Shown piece by piece: positions 1-12,440 of a DNA stretch of 64,000 bases (position 1 is the first letter of the stretch; each line of letters starts with the position of its first letter). A program made the position numbers and the translations under genes. The stretch is taken from positions 3,070,467 through 3,134,466 of the forward strand of contig BSYO01000031.1 of the NCBI GenBank assembly GCA_033239525.1, read 5' to 3'. A model generated the notes under the pieces. The model searched no databases. It was not told where the DNA came from and saw nothing but the letters and a program-made list of their open reading frames with translations. Origin of the DNA: Nepenthes gracilis (taxonomy: Eukaryota; Streptophyta; Magnoliopsida; Caryophyllales; Nepenthaceae).

Positions 1-823
1 CAGCTTGAGAGGACACAGAGCGCTCAGAAGAGAACGTCTTTGAATTGTTGTTGGTTGGGCATCAGAGTGCCGCTAAAAATATTATTGTCGTGATGGCCAG
101 ACTAAGATCTGGGCTTGACAATATCATTAGACTTTGCAGTCTGTTTAGGTATCTCTCCCCCTCCCCTTGGGTCTCTCTTATTCTAAAATATATAATATTG
201 ACGGGTGGTTTTAATCTCTCCAACTACAAGTAGAACCTTCCTGGATAAGGAAAATTGATCGGCAGTTGGTTTTCTTCCTCTATTCAAGTTGATTACGAAT
301 GGTTATAATGGGAGTGAGCCATGGGTTATTATTAGGAGGATTCCTATTTCAGCTAGTTTTTTCCAACTTGTCCATAGGCCTTTTTTCTGGGACGGTCCAT
401 TTACAACAATACCCATCAAATATAATAAAACTGTATAAATTGTAACTTTCGACCATATCAATAATTACTAAATTTTTTTACATCACATGAGACGATTCTT
501 ACATCTTCGATGTGCAATTTGTGCTTTCGCAAGTGCAATTTGTGCTTTCGCACATGCTCTTAAGCTTAATGAATTAAAATTTAAAATTTTAAGTCTAATT
601 TCAATTTAAATATAATTTTAAAAATTTTATTTTTAAATATAGAAAATATTATATATATATATATATATATATATTATTTTAAGATATTTTTATATAATAT
701 TTTTTAAGAATATTACTTTTATGTTTTTAAATAACATTTTTATATAATTTTTTTAAAATAATAAAATCATAGCGTGCCCACCTCTACCTAACCCAAATAA
801 TCAAAAATATTTTTGTCTAATGA
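1..823. other. AT-rich intergenic DNA, no gene
   Basis: I see no gene here. The ORF at 45-233 has no recognisable domain and no coding signal. A 21-bp period duplication (GTGCAATTTGTGCTTTCGCA, two copies) lies at about 512-552, and an (AT)n microsatellite at about 646-675 in a strongly AT-rich tract. The Tat-1 LTR starts abruptly at about 824, so this is the flank into which that truncated element abuts. Confidence 0.6.
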
Positions 824-1056
824 GTTTTACTCCTAAGTGTGCATTCCTCTGTTTATTGCGGAAGATTTCTGATTTAAGTGTCAAAATATTTTTGTTGGAA
901 GAACATCCCGCCAACCTCTTACCTCTTATTTGTAGTTTGTACTGTGCTGGGTCTAAATTGAGGAAAGCGAATATCGAACTCGTTTGAGATCCAACCCAAG
1001 TGCGGAATCCGACGGCTCCCTAATCCGCCAGAGAACCCGAACCCAGGGATGCAACA
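824..1056 (+). repeat. Truncated 5' LTR of Tat-1 (U5 end)
   Basis: This 233-bp stretch matches the last third of the LTR at 22333-23198. Both carry the U5 box (here degenerate, 870-899), the phrase TTACCTCTTATTTGTAGTTT and the terminal CCCAGGGATGCAACA. The LTR ends in CAACA, the inverted partner of the TGTTG start seen in the other copy. About 630 bp of U3/R are missing, so the promoter half is gone. A PBS-like site follows directly. Confidence 0.8.
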
Positions 1057-1076
1057 TTGGCACCATTTGTGGGAAA
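1057..1076 (+). other. Primer binding site of Tat-1
   Basis: TTGGCACCATTTGTGGGAAA follows the LTR end directly. It is a mutated form of the TGGCGCCGTCTGTGGGAA site found in many plant Tat-type elements; the Tat-5 copy at 62878 is closer to that form. I did not establish which tRNA it matches. Confidence 0.7.
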
Positions 1077-4000
1077 CAATAAAAAGTCTAACCTCTCATC
1101 TCAACGTTCATTCTCCTACGCGAAAAAATGGTCAACACTAGAACAAAAGTAAGCGCGCAACTAAGGGACACTGTCGCCTGTGGAAACGACCCCTCAGTAG
1201 GTAGCTGTGCCGGCGTACAGTCAAAGCCCGATGTGCGCAAGCTAGCTACCAATATAAACGACATGAAGCAAATGCTTCAAGCATTGTGCACTCGAGAAGG
1301 AGTACAGTGGACGAGAGCTCCTCCCTCGGGGCCCAAGGCGTTGACCTCCAGGCGGAGGAGGCACGATGCGAGGGCCCCTAGTGAAGACAACCAGGCCTGA
1401 CGATGTTGAGGTCCAAACGACCTCAGGCAGTAGGGCCCAGACGACAGTTAGGAGCCTCCCTAATAGGGACGGGTTGGCAGAAAAGCCTAGAGAAAAAAAT
1501 CTCCGCAACTCCAGCAGTGACAGGAGACCAACAACCGGAAGAGAGGGCGTGTGCAGTATGCAGCCACCCCATATGGGCAACCACCACGACCAGCGTGACC
1601 CACAGGACAACTCCGAGCTCCGAGACTTCATCAATGTGAAGAGGAGCAGGCCCACCCCTTGGATAGAGGAAAAGGTAGACATGATATGGAACCACGTGTT
1701 CAAGGGAGAGCCCGGACGACTAGCGCTCAACCTGTGAAGGCCACCGTTCACTATGGGCATTCAGACTTAGCCGCTCCCCCTCAAGTTCAAGATGCCAATA
1801 TTGGACGGGTATGACGGAAGTACGGATCCGATGGATCACCTAGACTACTTCCGCACACACTTGTCTCTCCATGAGGCAAGTGAGGCTGTCATGTGCTAGT
1901 GCTTCCTCCTCACACTTAATGGGGATGCCATGCTCTGATTCCACAGCCTCCAGCCCAACTACATCCGCTCCTTCGACGAGCTCGCCAATTGCTTCCTGAG
2001 CCGGTTCATCTCTAGCAGGAGAAAGGAGAAGCAGCTTTGGCACCTTGTCCGCCTCTGCCAAAGGCCGGAGGAGAGCCTGAAACAGTCCCTCACTCGCTTC
2101 ATCACCGAAACCCATCAGATTCCCCAACTCTTTGACAAGATGAAGCTCAACGCCTTCATTGCCACATTGGCAGCAGGGGAGTTCTTCAAGCACCTAGCGC
2201 ACCAGCGCCCTCAGTTCTTCTGAGAAGCTGAGGGCATCGCTCAAGCCTATATCTTAGCCGAGGAAGCCAACGAGGTGAGGCGTCCCAAAGGTGTGAACTG
2301 ACCACCGAAGGGTCAGTCGCTGGAAAGAAGAGAAACAAAGATGGCGGCTGCTTCCAGGAGTGCCGCAAACAACCGCAGCTCGAGCTGAGTGCCCGGAGGG
2401 AGTACAGACCGATGACCCTGACTCCCCTGAATGACATCCACTAGAACATCCTGATACAGATCAGGGATGAAAAGTTTCTAAAGTGGCCCAAAGTGCCAAA
2501 GAACCCAAGGGATGGAGACCAAACAAAATACTACCATTTCCACCGGTCCTTGGGACACACCACGGAAGACTACTAGACCCTACAAAAGGAGATAGAAGAC
2601 CTGATCTGCCGGGAGCACCTCACATGGTTCCTGAAGGACTCACGGTAGGCCCCTGGGGCTTCCGAAGGCGAAGCCAGAGAGCAACCAAGGAATCGCACCA
2701 CCGCCGGCGAAATCAGCATGATTTCAAGCAGGTCGGCCAAGAACAGTGGGTAAGGACGACCCGAACATGCTTCCAGCAGCAAGAGAGCGAGAGTAAAGAC
2801 TAGGGTTGATGTCATTAGTTTTAGTAACGACGGTATGACACATGTAACCTCCCCTCATTCCGACCCTCTTGTTGTATCAGCCCTCATTTTGGAAGGTACA
2901 CTCGACTGCCAACTGAAACGAGTTTTTGTTGATAATGGAAGCTCTAAAAATTTACAATATCTCGATACATTTTTTAAGCTTGGATTGAAAAAGAGCCATA
3001 TAAGAGCAACCGAACCCTTCTGTATGGCCTGGACAATGAACCCATACCTATGCGGGGAAAGATCTAGCTGGAGGTCACAATGGAAACTTACCCACGTGCG
3101 GCCACGCGAGAATTAACGTTCCTCATCATTGATTTGCCGTCAGTCTACAACGCCATCTTAGGCAAACTGTTTCTTACTATCTTCGGGGCCGTAACGTCAA
3201 TCCCTCATCAAAAAATGAAGTTCCCAACCCTAAACGGAGTGGGGGAGGTGATTGGCGATCAGGCAATGGGACGAACATGCGACCTGTCCCTAGTCACCCT
3301 AGCAGAACCAGACCGATTAGCTAGGGACTTGGATTTCCATGACGAAATTATGCTACAACAAGCACAATCGGGTGAGATGACAGAGATGGTCCCTCTGAAC
3401 CCCACTGAACCTAAGAAGTGTGTGCACATCGGCGGTTCCCTGACCACAGTGGTCCGCGACCGGCTCGTGAGCTTCCTCAGGAGAAACTTTGATGTCTTCG
3501 CATAGGTTTTCGCCGATATGCTCGGGATACTGGCCGGAGTAATAGTCTATAAATTGGGCATCGATCCCGACCACAAATCCGTCAGAAAGAAGTGAAGGAA
3601 CCATTCCGTTGAGAAGCTGATAGCCATAAGAGAAGAGGTAAAGAAGGCTGCTGGATGTTGGGTTCATAAGGGAAGTCCAATACCTAGATTGGCTGTCGAA
3701 CGTCGTGCTTGTAAAGAAGAGAAATAGTAAGTAGCGGATGTGCGTCAATTTCACCGCCGTGAATAAGGCCTGCCCAATGGACAGATTTTCACTCCATCGG
3801 ATCGATCAGCTGGTGGACTCCATATCCGGGCATGAACTCTTGAGTTTCATGGATACCTGTTCAGGCTACAACAGAATAAAGATGGACTTGGACGATGATG
3901 AGCATACCTTATTCATAACTGACCAAGAGCCGTACTGCTACAAAGTCATACCTTTCGACTTGAAGAACGTTGAGACAACTTATCAGCAGTCGGGGAACAA

Positions 4001-4678
4001 GATGTTCGAAATCCATATCGGAAGGAACGTGGAGGTGTATATGGACGACATACTTATCAAGAGTAAGACAGTTAACGACCACATTCAAGATCTGGAAGAG
4101 ACCTTAGAGGTACTTCGGGCTCATAGGATGAGGCTCAACCCAACCAAGTGCGTGTTCAGGGTAACATCTGAAAAATTCCTAGGCTTCATAGTATTTCAAC
4201 GCGGCATCGAAACAAACCCGTAGAAGATCAGAGCTATCCTCAAAATGAGCCCCCCGCAGACTATGGAGGAAGTCTAGAAGCTCATAGGGCAACTTGCTGC
4301 CCTATCGCGGTTCCTGATTAAGTTCGCAGAAAAGTACCTACCGTTCTTTAGGGCACTCTGATGAACGAAAGCATTAGCATTCCGATGGACAAACGAGTGT
4401 GAGGTAGCGTTTCAGGATCTGAAAGCGTACCTCGCCAGTCCACCCTTCTAACCTCACCTTCGGACGGTGATGACCTGTATCTTTACCTAGCAGTGTCGAA
4501 TACGACTCTAAGCTCGGTGCTCATTAGGCAACACGAAGGCGTGCAGTGACACATGTATTACGTGAGCAAGGTGCTAATGGACACGGAGTCTCAGTACCCC
4601 CACGCTGAGAGAATTGCCTTAGCCCTCATCTATTCAGTGCGAAAGTTGAGGCCTTAGTTCCAAGCGCATCAGATCATT

Positions 4679-5245
4679 GTGTCGACCGATCAGTCTTTGA
4701 AAACAATCCTCCAGAAGCCCAAGATGTCCGAACAGTTGGTCAAATGGGCTATAGAATTGGGTGAGTTCGACGTGGAGTTCCGACCACGGTCGGCCCTCAA
4801 GGGCCAGGTCTTCGCAGACTTCGTCATCAAGGCGACGACCCCAGTCCTTGACGCCCAAGATCAGCTCGAAAGTGCAAACACTCCGGATGCGCCCGCATGG
4901 ACCCTAAATGTTGACGGGTCATCCACGCAGACAGGCAATGGGGCTGGAGTCGTGCTAAGGACTCCAAACGGCTTAGAGATCAAGTACTCTCTTCAGCTCG
5001 CATTCCCAGCCACCAACAACATGGCTGAATACGAATCCCTTCTCGCAGGACTTCAGCTGGCTAGAGAATGTTCTGTGAAGGCACTGACCGTGCGCAGCAA
5101 TTCAGAACTTGTGGTCAACCAAATTCAAGGAACCTTTGAAGCATCAAATCCACAGCTCGATACATGCCTAGTAAAGGCGAAGGCCCAGATTCAGGCGTTT
5201 GAAAGGTTTGAAATCAGACACGTCCCGAGGGTTGAGAACTGAAAA
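4679..5245 (+). pseudogene. Tat-1 second RNase H domain (RVT_3/aRNH type)
   Basis: The longest open stretch of the Tat-1 pol. It shows the Tat-specific extra RNase H: NVDGSSTQTGNGAGVVLR with the first Asp, then NNMAEYESLLAGL with the Glu, then RSNSELVVNQIQG. In related domains the last block normally reads DSxLVVNQ, so the third catalytic acid is Asn here. It ends in RHVPRVEN just before a stop. It would degrade the RNA strand during reverse transcription; with this substitution and the surrounding breaks it is very probably inactive. Confidence 0.82.
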
Positions 5246-5399
5246 GCCGACCAGTTGGCCAGGGATGCAGCGACGAGATCCTTGGAGCAATATGACAGGA
5301 GCATGCAGGAAGTTCTGGCAGCGCCAAGCATTGACGGCCCAGATCAGGAAGTGCTACAGGTAGCTGAAGGCGACAACTAGATGATCCCATACTATAAGT

Positions 5400-6594
5400 A
5401 CCTAATGGACGAAACATTGCCTGAGAGCCCTAAAGAGGCCAAGCAGATAAGGAAGACAATAGGCTGGTATACGATCATCGATGAAAGGTTATACCAGCGG
5501 GGATATTCGACTCCCTACCTAAAATGCTAAGTACGCGCTGGGCGAGGTCCACATCGGCATATATGGCTTACACACCGGGGGAGAAACCTAACATTCAAAA
5601 TCATGCAGCAAGATTTGTTCTAGCCAATGATAAAGCAATACACCATGAAATTTGTCAGAAAGTACGAAAGTTGCCAGGCCTGTGGGACCTTGACCCATTG
5701 GCTGCACACAGAGCTGCACAGCCTGCAATCCATGTGGCCATTCACACAATAGGGGATCGACATCCTTGAGCTCATGCCCTTGGCCTCTAGGCAGAGAAAA
5801 TTTCTCATCGTCGACATAGACTACTTTACTAAATGGGTAGAGGTGACTCTCTTAGCACAGATAACCTAGCAGAATGCCACAGGATTCGTCCATCGGAACA
5901 TCGTTTGTCGGTTTGAAATTTTCGAGGTCATAGTGATTGACAATGAAACTTAATTCACCGGTAAATGGTTCACCATGTACTGTGTACGATTGCGCATCAG
6001 GCTAGTTCACACCTCCGTGGCGTACCCTCAAACCAATGGTTAGGTCAAAGTCACCAACTGAACACTGCTGTATAGATTAAAGACCAAGCTTGAGAACGCA
6101 ATGAGCTCCTGGGCTGACGAGTTACCTTCTGTGCTTTGGTCACATCGCACGACCCCACGGGAGCTCACGAGGGACACATCCTTCAACCTCTGCTATAGGG
6201 CTGAGGTAATCATCCCTGTTGAAGTGGGACTCCCCAGCCTACGGGTCAAATGCTTCGACCCTTCCACCAACTCCCAAAGGCTTAGGGAATGCCTAGACCT
6301 GCTTCCAAAGGTTCGTAATACGGCATGCCTGAGGACGACGGCCTACCAGCAACGCGTTGCCCGATACTATAACAAACGGGTGAAGGCTCGCCCGCTTGAG
6401 GTCGGGGATTTGGTCCTTCAGAGCATAAAGGTGGCAGGTAAGACCGCCAACAGAAACAAGTTCTCTCTAAGCTAGGAGGGCCCGTTCCTTGTCTCGGCGA
6501 TCCTTCGAAACAGAGCGTACAAGCTACGCACCCAGAACGACAAGCTGGTCTCTTGGACTTGGATGCCGCCTACCTAAAAAAATACCACCAATAA
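5400..6594 (+). pseudogene. Tat-1 integrase remnant
   Basis: The zinc-finger remnant (CQACGTLTHW) is near 5670, followed by the catalytic core with VDIDYFTKWVE at about 5810. The second Asp block reads VIDNET followed by a stop where DNGTQF is expected. The C-terminal part at 6101-6475 has ARYYNKRVKARPLEVGDLVL and GPFLVSAILRN, typical of the Tat integrase end. No chromodomain follows, as expected for Tat. The reading ends near 6594 after one late frameshift. AATAAA lies at 6666-6671. Confidence 0.82.
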
Positions 6595-6792
6595 TCTGAT
6601 ACCAAGATAAGGTAAGATAGGCATACATGATAGGGAATGCTTGTACATGTGTCATGTTTCCATTTAATAAAATTGTTACTTTCGTATTTCTATGTGATTG
6701 TTCATATGAATGTATGCATGTTTGTCATTCCAAAAAATAAAACGGCCTAGACTATTCCTAAGTCAGGAGGACCTTTGTCTGCCAGTAAAAAC

Positions 6793-7041
6793 AAAACCTT
6801 GGCTTCGTGCCAAGGGGCCCACACGTGGTCGAACCCCGAACTTCGGCTCCATGTCAAAAGACCCTAGGCGGCCACAAAACCTTGGCTCCACGCCAAGCGA
6901 CCCACACGCAGTCGAACCCTGAACTTTTGCTCCATGCCGAAAGGCCCTAAGCAGCCCCAAAACCTTAGCTCCATGTCAAGCAATCCTCAAGCGATTGAAC
7001 TCTGAGCTTCAACTAGACGCCAAACCGCCCGCACGTGGCAG
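6793..7041. repeat. Tandem array, 83-bp unit, three copies (Tat-1)
   Basis: Three head-to-tail copies start at 6793, 6876 and 6959 with an exact 83-bp step, each opening with AAAACCTTGGCT or AAAACCTTAGCT. The array lies between the AATAAA of gag-pol (6666) and the AATAAA of the opposite-strand ORF (7481-7486, minus). Its sequence is unrelated to the arrays in the same place in Tat-2 and Tat-3. Confidence 0.85.
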
Positions 7042-7480
7042 AGCAAACAGGCCTGGGGGCTCTTGGAGTTCCCAATATATGGCCATCAAAATCTTAGGGG
7101 GCCTTAACGGCAAGCGTATAACGACCTTCTCAAGAGAAAAGAGTACCCTCAGTTAACGACGATCAATAGGCTAGGACCATGCACATGAAGGCGACGACAA
7201 CCCAAGCAGGGTGAAGCACCGAGACGGTGTCATGCGCACTGCGGCGTAAGACTCAAAGTCTGACTGTTATGGTCCGAAAACCCAGCTAGTCCTCAAGTGG
7301 CTCCATTGGGCGTGCAATGACGTCTGATCCACTAGACCGAGAATCCCACTACGCATGAGATGCGATGACATCCTCAGCCGAATGACGAGTACAGCGCAAG
7401 AGGGACTGGATTCAAGCCTTGGCAACAATAGCAAATCAGCTTATCCATTACAAGACAATTGCAAAGAAAAGGAGGTATCC

Positions 7481-9279
7481 TTTATTCAAGTGAAAGATTA
7501 TAGAGGCCTTCTTAAGAAGCTATCTATGCAAGAGAGGGAACAAAAAACTGCTATCTTACGGGTTACGGGGTCCTGCCTCCTCCTGGTAGACAACCAAATG
7601 CAAGCGATCACTAACCCCATCATTGTGGGGATCAAAGATTTTCGCGGGAACGTTCGGAGCAACAACAGAGGCTGTGCGGAGACACATGCGAATGTCATCC
7701 CAAAACCTTGCATCCAAAAGTCGGAAGGCCTCCTCCGGAGAAAGCCAGGCTCGTGAGCCTGCCTCGGCCCACGCACATCGCTATCGGAAGTCAACGAGGA
7801 GACTTTCAGTCCATGTGCAGTGCCCCCACAACTGATCAACTTCTTGTCTCAGGGTGGCGACCTTGCTCCTCCAACGCTACTCGACCTCCTGCTCACCCTC
7901 TTCTCAGGCCCAGTGAGAGCGCTCATCATACTGGATAAGGGCGGCATGGAAGAGACGAACCATGTCCGGAGTCTACGAAAGACAAAGAAAGGCAAACCGT
8001 CTGTTAGTCTGGACCAAGTAAAGAACACCACAAATGGGGATCAGTGAACGAAATCTCCTTCTAAGCGATCAAGGACATTATACCTCAACAAAGGCTTCCT
8101 ACATGGCGCCAGGGGGCTCCTGCCCTGCTCCAAAATCCAAGAAGCCCGAGGGCTCCGTCTGCCTGATCACGTCAGTCGTCTTGCTCTCTGTATCAACACC
8201 TACTACAGTTGCACCAACGGTCTCCTTAGGCAGGCCGGCCTCGCCAACGCGGACCTCAGGGCCATGGGCAGACGGTCCAGGCGAAACGCAAGACAGAATC
8301 CTGACTTCCTCCAGGATGTCCGATAACGCAGCGGTGAACCCCGAACCGGCTATCTCAAGGGGCTCTATTGAGCCTGGCATTGCCTCCTCGGTGCCGGATG
8401 CGAACTTTCTTGGCAAGGGCTCCACTCATGGCTTGCCAGCAAGGGGCGTCTCCTCGACGCAGAACAGAGAACCCGACACAGACCCCTCACCAGAATGAAG
8501 GTCAATCACTGGGACGCCATATTCCACCAAGGCAATGGCTGGAATAGGAGCCTCCCCGATGGCTTCCCCCGATAGCAGCGGTTGTGGCTCTCACGCGTTG
8601 GCCGAAGCTGCGGTGATCGACAGCAGAGCAAGCATGGTGGACTTGCTCGGTGTGGTCGGCAGCGTCAGGGCACTCCTCCTAGAGGTGCCACCGGCCCCTC
8701 TCATCCTCTTTAAAGCCGTCATGTCCTCGTCCGAAGAAGACTCCAAAGACAGCGACGGATCATCCTGCTCGGGCAGCCCCTCGGGTGGCTCCCTCAAGAC
8801 TATAGCTTCCGCCTTCCCTTTCTAGGAGGCACCTACCGCCGCCTTGCTAGCCCGACCCTAGCCTGCGGCCATGAACATGTTTGGGGTGAGATAGTACCCC
8901 TGCTCAGCAAAGGTCTCAATCGCGGCATTTATGTCGCCGATGAGTTTACTCTCTTGTCGCACTGTCTCGTCGCTCACGCTTCTAGAAAAGAACTCGCTGA
9001 CGGGGCCCCACTCTAACGAGAATTCCCATTCTGGAGGGAGTGCCAGGAAGAAGTAACGGTTCTCCCAATTCTTCACAGAATCCGAGTTCGTCCCCCGGAA
9101 ACTAAATCCCGCACGATCAGACATGGAGAGCCAATCCTCCGTCTGGACGAAGCGGAAGATTACCTTCAACGAGCGTGGGCTGAATTTGCCATTGTGAAGT
9201 ATGACAAAAACACACATCGTCACCAGATAGCGAATGGCGTTGGGATGCAGCCGGGCCACGGGGACTTTAAGTGCTCAAA
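7481..9279 (-). pseudogene. Tat-1 opposite-strand extra ORF (Transposase_28-like)
   Basis: Read on the minus strand. The open part at 8858-9259 begins MARLHPNAIRYLVTMCVFVI and continues through SLKVIFRFVQTEDW and a WENRYFFLALPPEWEF block. This matches the plant 'putative gypsy-type transposon' domain and the equivalent ORFs of Tat-2, -3 and -4. About 65 N-terminal residues (the YEVHL part) are missing, because the element is cut near 9279. Downstream the frame is broken by stops. A probable 3' splice site (TTTCTTTGTCTTTCGTAG) ends at about 7973, followed by a coiled-coil-like part and AATAAA at 7481-7486. The function of this ORF in Tat elements is not known to me. Confidence 0.72.
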
Positions 9280-9906
9280 CGAGCCGGGCCATGTGATATT
9301 AGAGCTATTATAATCTTGGCTGATGTTATGATCTTGTATACGATAACAAAGGAATAATAACAATAATAATAATAAGGATAAGGACGTGGGACGTCACAGG
9401 CTTCGTTGAGGATATAAATACATTATTCTCTTAGTCAAACTCCCCCTTGGATGCTAATTACATGTGCAATTGGAGAAGACTTGCCCCCTACTATTTTTTT
9501 TTTTTTTTTTTCAAAATTGGCTGCTGTTGATATTATCTCTTGCTGCTGCTGATGACGAGTTGCAAGGGGCCAAGGGAAGCTGCCATTTGCCTTCATTCCT
9601 TACCCACCTATGACGTCCCACGTCCTTATCCTTATTATTATTCCTTTGTTATCGTATATAGGATCGTAACATCAGCCAAGATTATAATAGCTATAATATC
9701 ACGTGGCCCTGTTCGTTTGAGGCGCTTAAAGTCCCTGTGGCCCAGCTGCATCCCAACGCCATTCGCTATCTGGTGACGATGTGTGTTTTTGTCATACTTC
9801 ACAGTGGCGCATTCAGCTCACGCTCGTTGAAGGTAATCTTCCGCTTCGCCCAGACGGAGGATTGGTTCTCCATGTCTCATCGTGCGGGATTTAGTTTCCG
9901 GGGGAC
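9090..9906. repeat. Large inverted repeat with chromovirus LTR loop
   Basis: Left arm 9090-9398 and right arm 9607-9906 are inverted copies, about 90% alike by eye. Both contain the extra-ORF piece coding HPNAIRYLVTMCVFVILH and a tail with ATCTTGGCTGATGTTA and GGATAAGGACGTGGGACGTC. The loop, 9399-9603, is the reverse complement of 18751-18961, including a run of about 20 T. The left arm is continuous with Tat-1, so the right arm is a broken inverted duplicate. The 33 bp after it lead into the ATAAG target duplication of the next element. Confidence 0.82.
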
Positions 9907-9944
9907 AATCGAAGAAATGATTATAATATCCCACACAATATAAG

Positions 9945-12440
9945 TGTCATGACCCAAGAACACAATGTACGCAGGTCAAAATAAAATCAATAATAATATT
10001 TTCATCAACCATAATAACTCAACCCGGGTGTGACAATCATACACATATAAGACTCAATATAAATAAAACTCGCACAACATCTCATCGGATAAGAATCCGG
10101 AGAAACATAATACACGACCTACTAACCATGATCGCAAGGGAGGTATCCAAATTTGTAACAACTCATCCACAATATACTACAACTTCAATATTTTACATAC
10201 AATGATCAAGGCCATCATCAGGCCATAAATAATAACCATAACATATCCTCGAGATCAGAAATATACCAAATATAACTTCTCCACTCGCCAAAAGGAATAT
10301 CCGAGCCCCCTTTCACGTCTGAGCTCCTATAAGCATATCCATACCACTAGTCTGAAGGGATAAAATATGAAAACGTGAGCCTAGAGGTCAACAAGCATCA
10401 TCGTATAAAATAGTACTCATAAATCAGGAACAGGGATATTGTATAGCAATCACGTAAAACAAAACACCATGTCCGTGAAATCCTTGAAAATCGAGGAGAT
10501 ATCTCGTACTAAATCGCCGTCCGCATTAACTCGTCCCTCCGGGACAAAATCATATAAATCACAATCCGGTAAAAATCTCATAGACGATATCATATCATAT
10601 GACCCAAGGTCACATTACATAATCGCGACCGTCACCACATCCACGTGGGACACATACCGTCGTCCGGATCTAAAACTCATAATGCAAAAATCAAGAGAAG
10701 ACCGCCGGAACTAGAACATAAATCAAAACATGTTCCGGGTTTATCACATCAGTACTACGAGATATTCCTATCGCCCATCTATGGGCCAAACCATGTATCT
10801 CAAATCGCCGTCCACGTAACACATACAGAAATACAAAGCATGTACGAAATCAGAGAACCAAAGATCAATGGTACCAACTTGAGGAAGGGCTACCCTCGTC
10901 CGGTAACCACGGCTATATCGGTTACGAATTAGGCCAGTAGCTCAAGGTCATCCATGTACTCTGCCTCCCATAGATTAGGAACTTGCTCACTATGTTTTAC
11001 CACCCGCAGCTTTGGGTGCAACCTCAAGTTTTAGTTATATATTAGGACGTCCAAATATATTAGTTTTCTGTCAATTCCTTACGATGGTTCTCAATTAAAT
11101 ACACAGTGGGACAGGTCAGCTACAAATATCTCAACCTTCCTTCCGGCAGAAGTAGCCTGTCATATACGTCCCTAACGGGACTAAGCCTCCCCGTCAGGAC
11201 TAAGCCTCCCCATCGAGAACGGTACCAAATGTCTCATACATCGGATCACATAAACGACCCCTCGGGTCTCGGACCGTCATGGTCCCGTAGTAATCCCACC
11301 CCCGGCAGCATGCATGGTTAGTGCAAGGCCTGGTTCATGGTTCCACAATATACCGATACACAAACATACATATAGATCGTTCGAGTGTCCAAAATCTATC
11401 CAAATTGTAAATACCAGTACAAAACTACCGCACAACCGATAAAATATACATGTATATACACAATTGATAAATTTAGGTTATATAAAAATACATGCATGTT
11501 AGTAAAATCTCCCACAATAGTCAAAATGCATCAGAAATTAAATTAGACCAAGAATAGGGCTAGAGGATACTTGCCTTAACATTAAACTCTGCAGATTTGA
11601 AGAAATGATATCCCGAAGCACTCCAATCGAGCCTTTCTCTCTCCTCTGTCGCGTCCTCTCTCTCTCCTCGCGCCCCTTCCTCTCTCCTCCGCGCACGGCC
11701 TCTGCCGGCCGCTCCGCTGCCGCCAATCGACCACCGCACCGCCTCACGTGGCCGTCGCCGACCTCCTCAGCACCACCCAACCGCGCCGACGCCGAAGTCG
11801 CTGCCGCCTCCTCTCTTCCATTGAACGAATTCGCCGTCCTCTCTCTCCCCTCGCACCGCTCGAACTGCCACTGCACGCCGCAGCCTCCACTCACCACCGC
11901 TCACCACTGCGACCACCGATGTCGCCTCTACCACCCCGAACGGCCGCCGTCGACTCTTTCGGCACTGATTCCCTCACTCAGCGCAACTGCCGCCTCAACC
12001 CGCAACTACCGCAACAATCGCGGCCACACCCACAACCACCAGCGACCGCCGTTCACCTACAACGCCGCCGCTGTCGCCGCCTTCCTCTCCCTTCTCCTCT
12101 TCCTCCTCCTTCTTCCTCGCTGCGAACCCCAAATCCCCCTTTTCCCCTCTCTCTCCTCTTCTCCCTCTCTCCCTAACACTTTTCCACCCCTTTTTCTTTT
12201 TCTTTCTTTTTACTTTATTATTATTATTAATATTATCATTATTATTATTATTATTATTATCTTTAATTCCAAATTCTAAATAGTATTCCGAACAATAGTA
12301 CAGGCGCTCCTTGGGCGCCACCCCAAAATTCCGATCACTCCTCAAAATCTTAGAATATTTTAATTTACTTTTACCACGTTCGAAATACCCAAAATTATAA
12401 TTAATATTAAAATAATTCAATCGGGATCTGAAATATTATA
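9945..12440 (-). repeat. 3' LTR of the 9945-18148 element
   Basis: On the plus strand it begins TGTCATGACCCAAGAACAC and ends GAAATATTATA, so read on minus it runs from TATAATATTTC to GGGTCATGACA. It contains a CT-rich, GC-rich block (11605-12180) and a TTA microsatellite (about 12218-12260). The adjoining polypurine tract at 12441 marks it as the 3' LTR. The long open frames inside are low-complexity and recur in the other LTR; they are not genes. Confidence 0.92.

Larger units (their letters stand above)
1128..6594 (+). pseudogene. Tat-1 broken gag-pol polyprotein
   Basis: A Ty3/gypsy Tat-lineage gag-pol with many in-frame stops and frameshifts. It opens with MVNTRTK, the usual Tat gag start. 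The gag core is at about 1780-2280 (DGYDGSTDPMDHLDYFRTHL). Protease is at about 2835-3505, with VDNGSS as active site and YNAILGK downstream. RT is at about 3590-4223 with an intact YMDD box. The RT-linked RNase H is at about 4290-4690, a second RNase H at 4679-5245 and integrase at about 5400-6594. Two RNase H domains are known for Tat elements. A stop directly after the gag core and several others inside integrase make it non-functional. Confidence 0.88.

Noticed and set aside
1242..2437. Minus-strand ORFs at 1242-1760, 1840-2193 and 2186-2437
   Set aside because: They are antisense shadows of the Tat-1 gag; the plus strand carries the recognisable gag motifs.
11605..12279. ORF of 224 codons, Pro/Ser/Arg-rich, with a related ORF at 17290-17715
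   Set aside because: It lies inside the two LTRs of one element, is low-complexity CT-rich DNA open in several frames at once, and runs into a TTA microsatellite.
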